From Desulfuromonadaceae bacterium GWB2_53_15 (GTDB lineage Bacteria > Desulfobacterota > Desulfuromonadia > Geobacterales > Pseudopelobacteraceae), in NCBI GenBank assembly GCA_001824455.1, contig MHXL01000027.1, positions 1 to 6,623 on the forward strand: a stretch of 6,623 nucleotides of DNA, written 5' to 3'. Numbering within the stretch: position 1 is the first letter of the stretch; every line of letters starts with the position of its first letter. Of the stretch, positions 5,687-6,623 are shown piece by piece. Made by a program: the position numbers and the translations under genes. A model generated the notes under the pieces. That model was not told the origin of the DNA. It ran no database searches and saw only the letters and a program-made list of their open reading frames with translations.

Positions 5687-6623
5687 TCAGTAAGCAAGTT
5701 CCACTGCCAGGCCGCGATAGTGATCAATAATCTCCGGACGCAGCCTGGTGGCCCGTGCAAAAATTTCCTTCGCTGCCACCCGTTGTCCCAGTTTGAGATA
5801 ACAGCGGGTAAGGTTGATGAGGATGTAGGGGTCGTCCGGATCAAGACCTGATGCCTGCTGATAAAGCTCCAGCGCCTTTGCGCTGTCCCCCGCCAGCATG
5901 CGCACGTTAGCCAGGTTGTTGATCACTTCGGCACTGCGGGGGGCCAGCTCTGTCGCCCGCATCAGATATTTGGATGCTTCGGCCACATCCCCCTCCTCGC
6001 CGAAGCGTATGCCGAGCTGCAACAGGGCCGGCACGTTGCCGGGATCATTGCGAACTGCTTCGAACAGGTTGGGAGACCCGGCTTGCACCGTAAGACGTTT
6101 CAGGAGGGTTAGCTCATCGCCAAAGCGCTTTTCCAAATCCTGTAGGGTCACTACAGCCGGGCGCAATAACTGGGCGGGTAAGGTGGCCGGTTTATAGCGC
6201 TTCCAAGCTGACCTGATATCCATCATGCCAAGACCCTTCTTTGCCGTCCATTCTAGAAACTGGCTGCTTCCTTTTTCCCAAGCCATCAGGAACGACGAAC
6301 CGACCAGGGACAGTTCCACCGGTGCCCACAACTCGCCATCATGCGGGAAGAGCAGGCCGGCCAATTCCCCTTTTGGAGCAGTATTTCCTTTGCCAACGGC
6401 AAACATGAGGAACATGTGCCCCGGATAGTCGAGCATCACGGTGCGGATGCCGAGACTTTCCAGAAGTGAGCTGAACAGCACCACCATGCCCTTGCAGTCA
6501 CCGGATTTACGCTTCAAGGTCTCCACCGGGAACTGTACGTAGTCTACAGTGTCGATCCTGCCGTCGCTGATCTGGTAAGGGTTGGAGGGGTCACGCACAT
6601 AGGTGATGCCCATCTGCCCCAGG
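5687..6623 (-). CDS. Transglutaminase-like and TPR domain protein (5' end cut by window edge)
   Basis: The last 311 codons of a longer gene; the frame is open through the window edge (LGQMGITYVRDP), so the internal Met near the edge is not the start. Numbering the visible part from that Leu, residues 25-115 look like a transglutaminase/papain-type fold: Cys43 in SGDCKG, His69 in YPGHMF, and WAPVELS, where Glu103 sits at the usual place of the third, acidic catalytic residue. Residues 196-297 are three TPR repeats: VPALLQLGIRFGEEGDVAEA, then AEVINNLANVRMLAGDSAKA and PYILINLTRCYLKLGQRVAA, with typical helix breaks at APRS, DPDD and RPE. Such proteins may cleave or cross-link peptides, or only bind partners; the substrate is unknown. 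The missing N-terminus would show whether it is exported. It is followed 57 bp later by the small periplasmic gene, probably in the same operon. Confidence 0.85.
   Translation of the reverse strand, partial: LGQMGITYVRDPSNPYQISDGRIDTVDYVQFPVETLKRKSGDCKGMVVLFSSLLESLGIRTVMLDYPGHMFLMFAVGKGNTAPKGELAGLLFPHDGELWAPVELSLVGSSFLMAWEKGSSQFLEWTAKKGLGMMDIRSAWKRYKPATLPAQLLRPAVVTLQDLEKRFGDELTLLKRLTVQAGSPNLFEAVRNDPGNVPALLQLGIRFGEEGDVAEASKYLMRATELAPRSAEVINNLANVRMLAGDSAKALELYQQASGLDPDDPYILINLTRCYLKLGQRVAAKEIFARATRLRPEIIDHYRGLAVELAY

Overview
The window looks like chromosome from a Geobacter-type bacterium (Desulfuromonadota, Geobacterales). This is inferred from a periplasmic multiheme c-type cytochrome, a SlyX-family protein, a small periplasmic protein of a type I associate with Geobacter, and roughly 60% GC in the housekeeping genes. 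No species can be named. There is no tRNA, rRNA, CRISPR array, insertion sequence or phage gene.

Layout, left to right. 1-1220 (minus): nicotinate phosphoribosyltransferase pncB, its 3' end cut by the window edge, with a candidate extended -10 promoter and a strong Shine-Dalgarno. 1313-1347: a 15-bp hairpin between pncB and the next gene. 1383-1586 (minus): slyX, 67 aa. 1587-1758: intergenic, apart from an out-of-frame CXXCH-coding segment. 1759-2166 (minus): a 135-aa secreted cytochrome with three CXXCH motifs. 2236-4344 (minus): ovoA, the iron-dependent sulfoxide synthase fused to a methyltransferase that makes ovothiol precursors. 4345-4625: divergent intergenic region with a candidate promoter in each direction. 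4626-5237 (plus, the only plus-strand gene): an exported pentapeptide-repeat protein. 5240-5629 (minus): a small periplasmic protein with a TPR-like end, converging with a 2-bp gap. 5687-6623 (minus): the C-terminal part of a transglutaminase-like/TPR protein, its 5' end cut by the window edge.

The minus-strand genes need not be one operon. The hairpin and candidate promoters suggest that pncB is separate from slyX. The cytochrome lies 69 bp after ovoA and could be read from the same transcript. The transglutaminase/TPR gene and the small periplasmic gene are 57 bp apart and are probably co-transcribed. Together the window covers NAD salvage, thiol-antioxidant synthesis, periplasmic electron transfer and envelope proteins, with no single pathway linking them all.

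Two points deserve attention. One is an O2-using ovothiol synthase in what seems to be a metal-reducing anaerobe lineage, next to a cytochrome gene. The other is a CXXCH-coding segment just after the cytochrome stop codon, reachable by one -1 frameshift. I see no clearly new multi-gene system.
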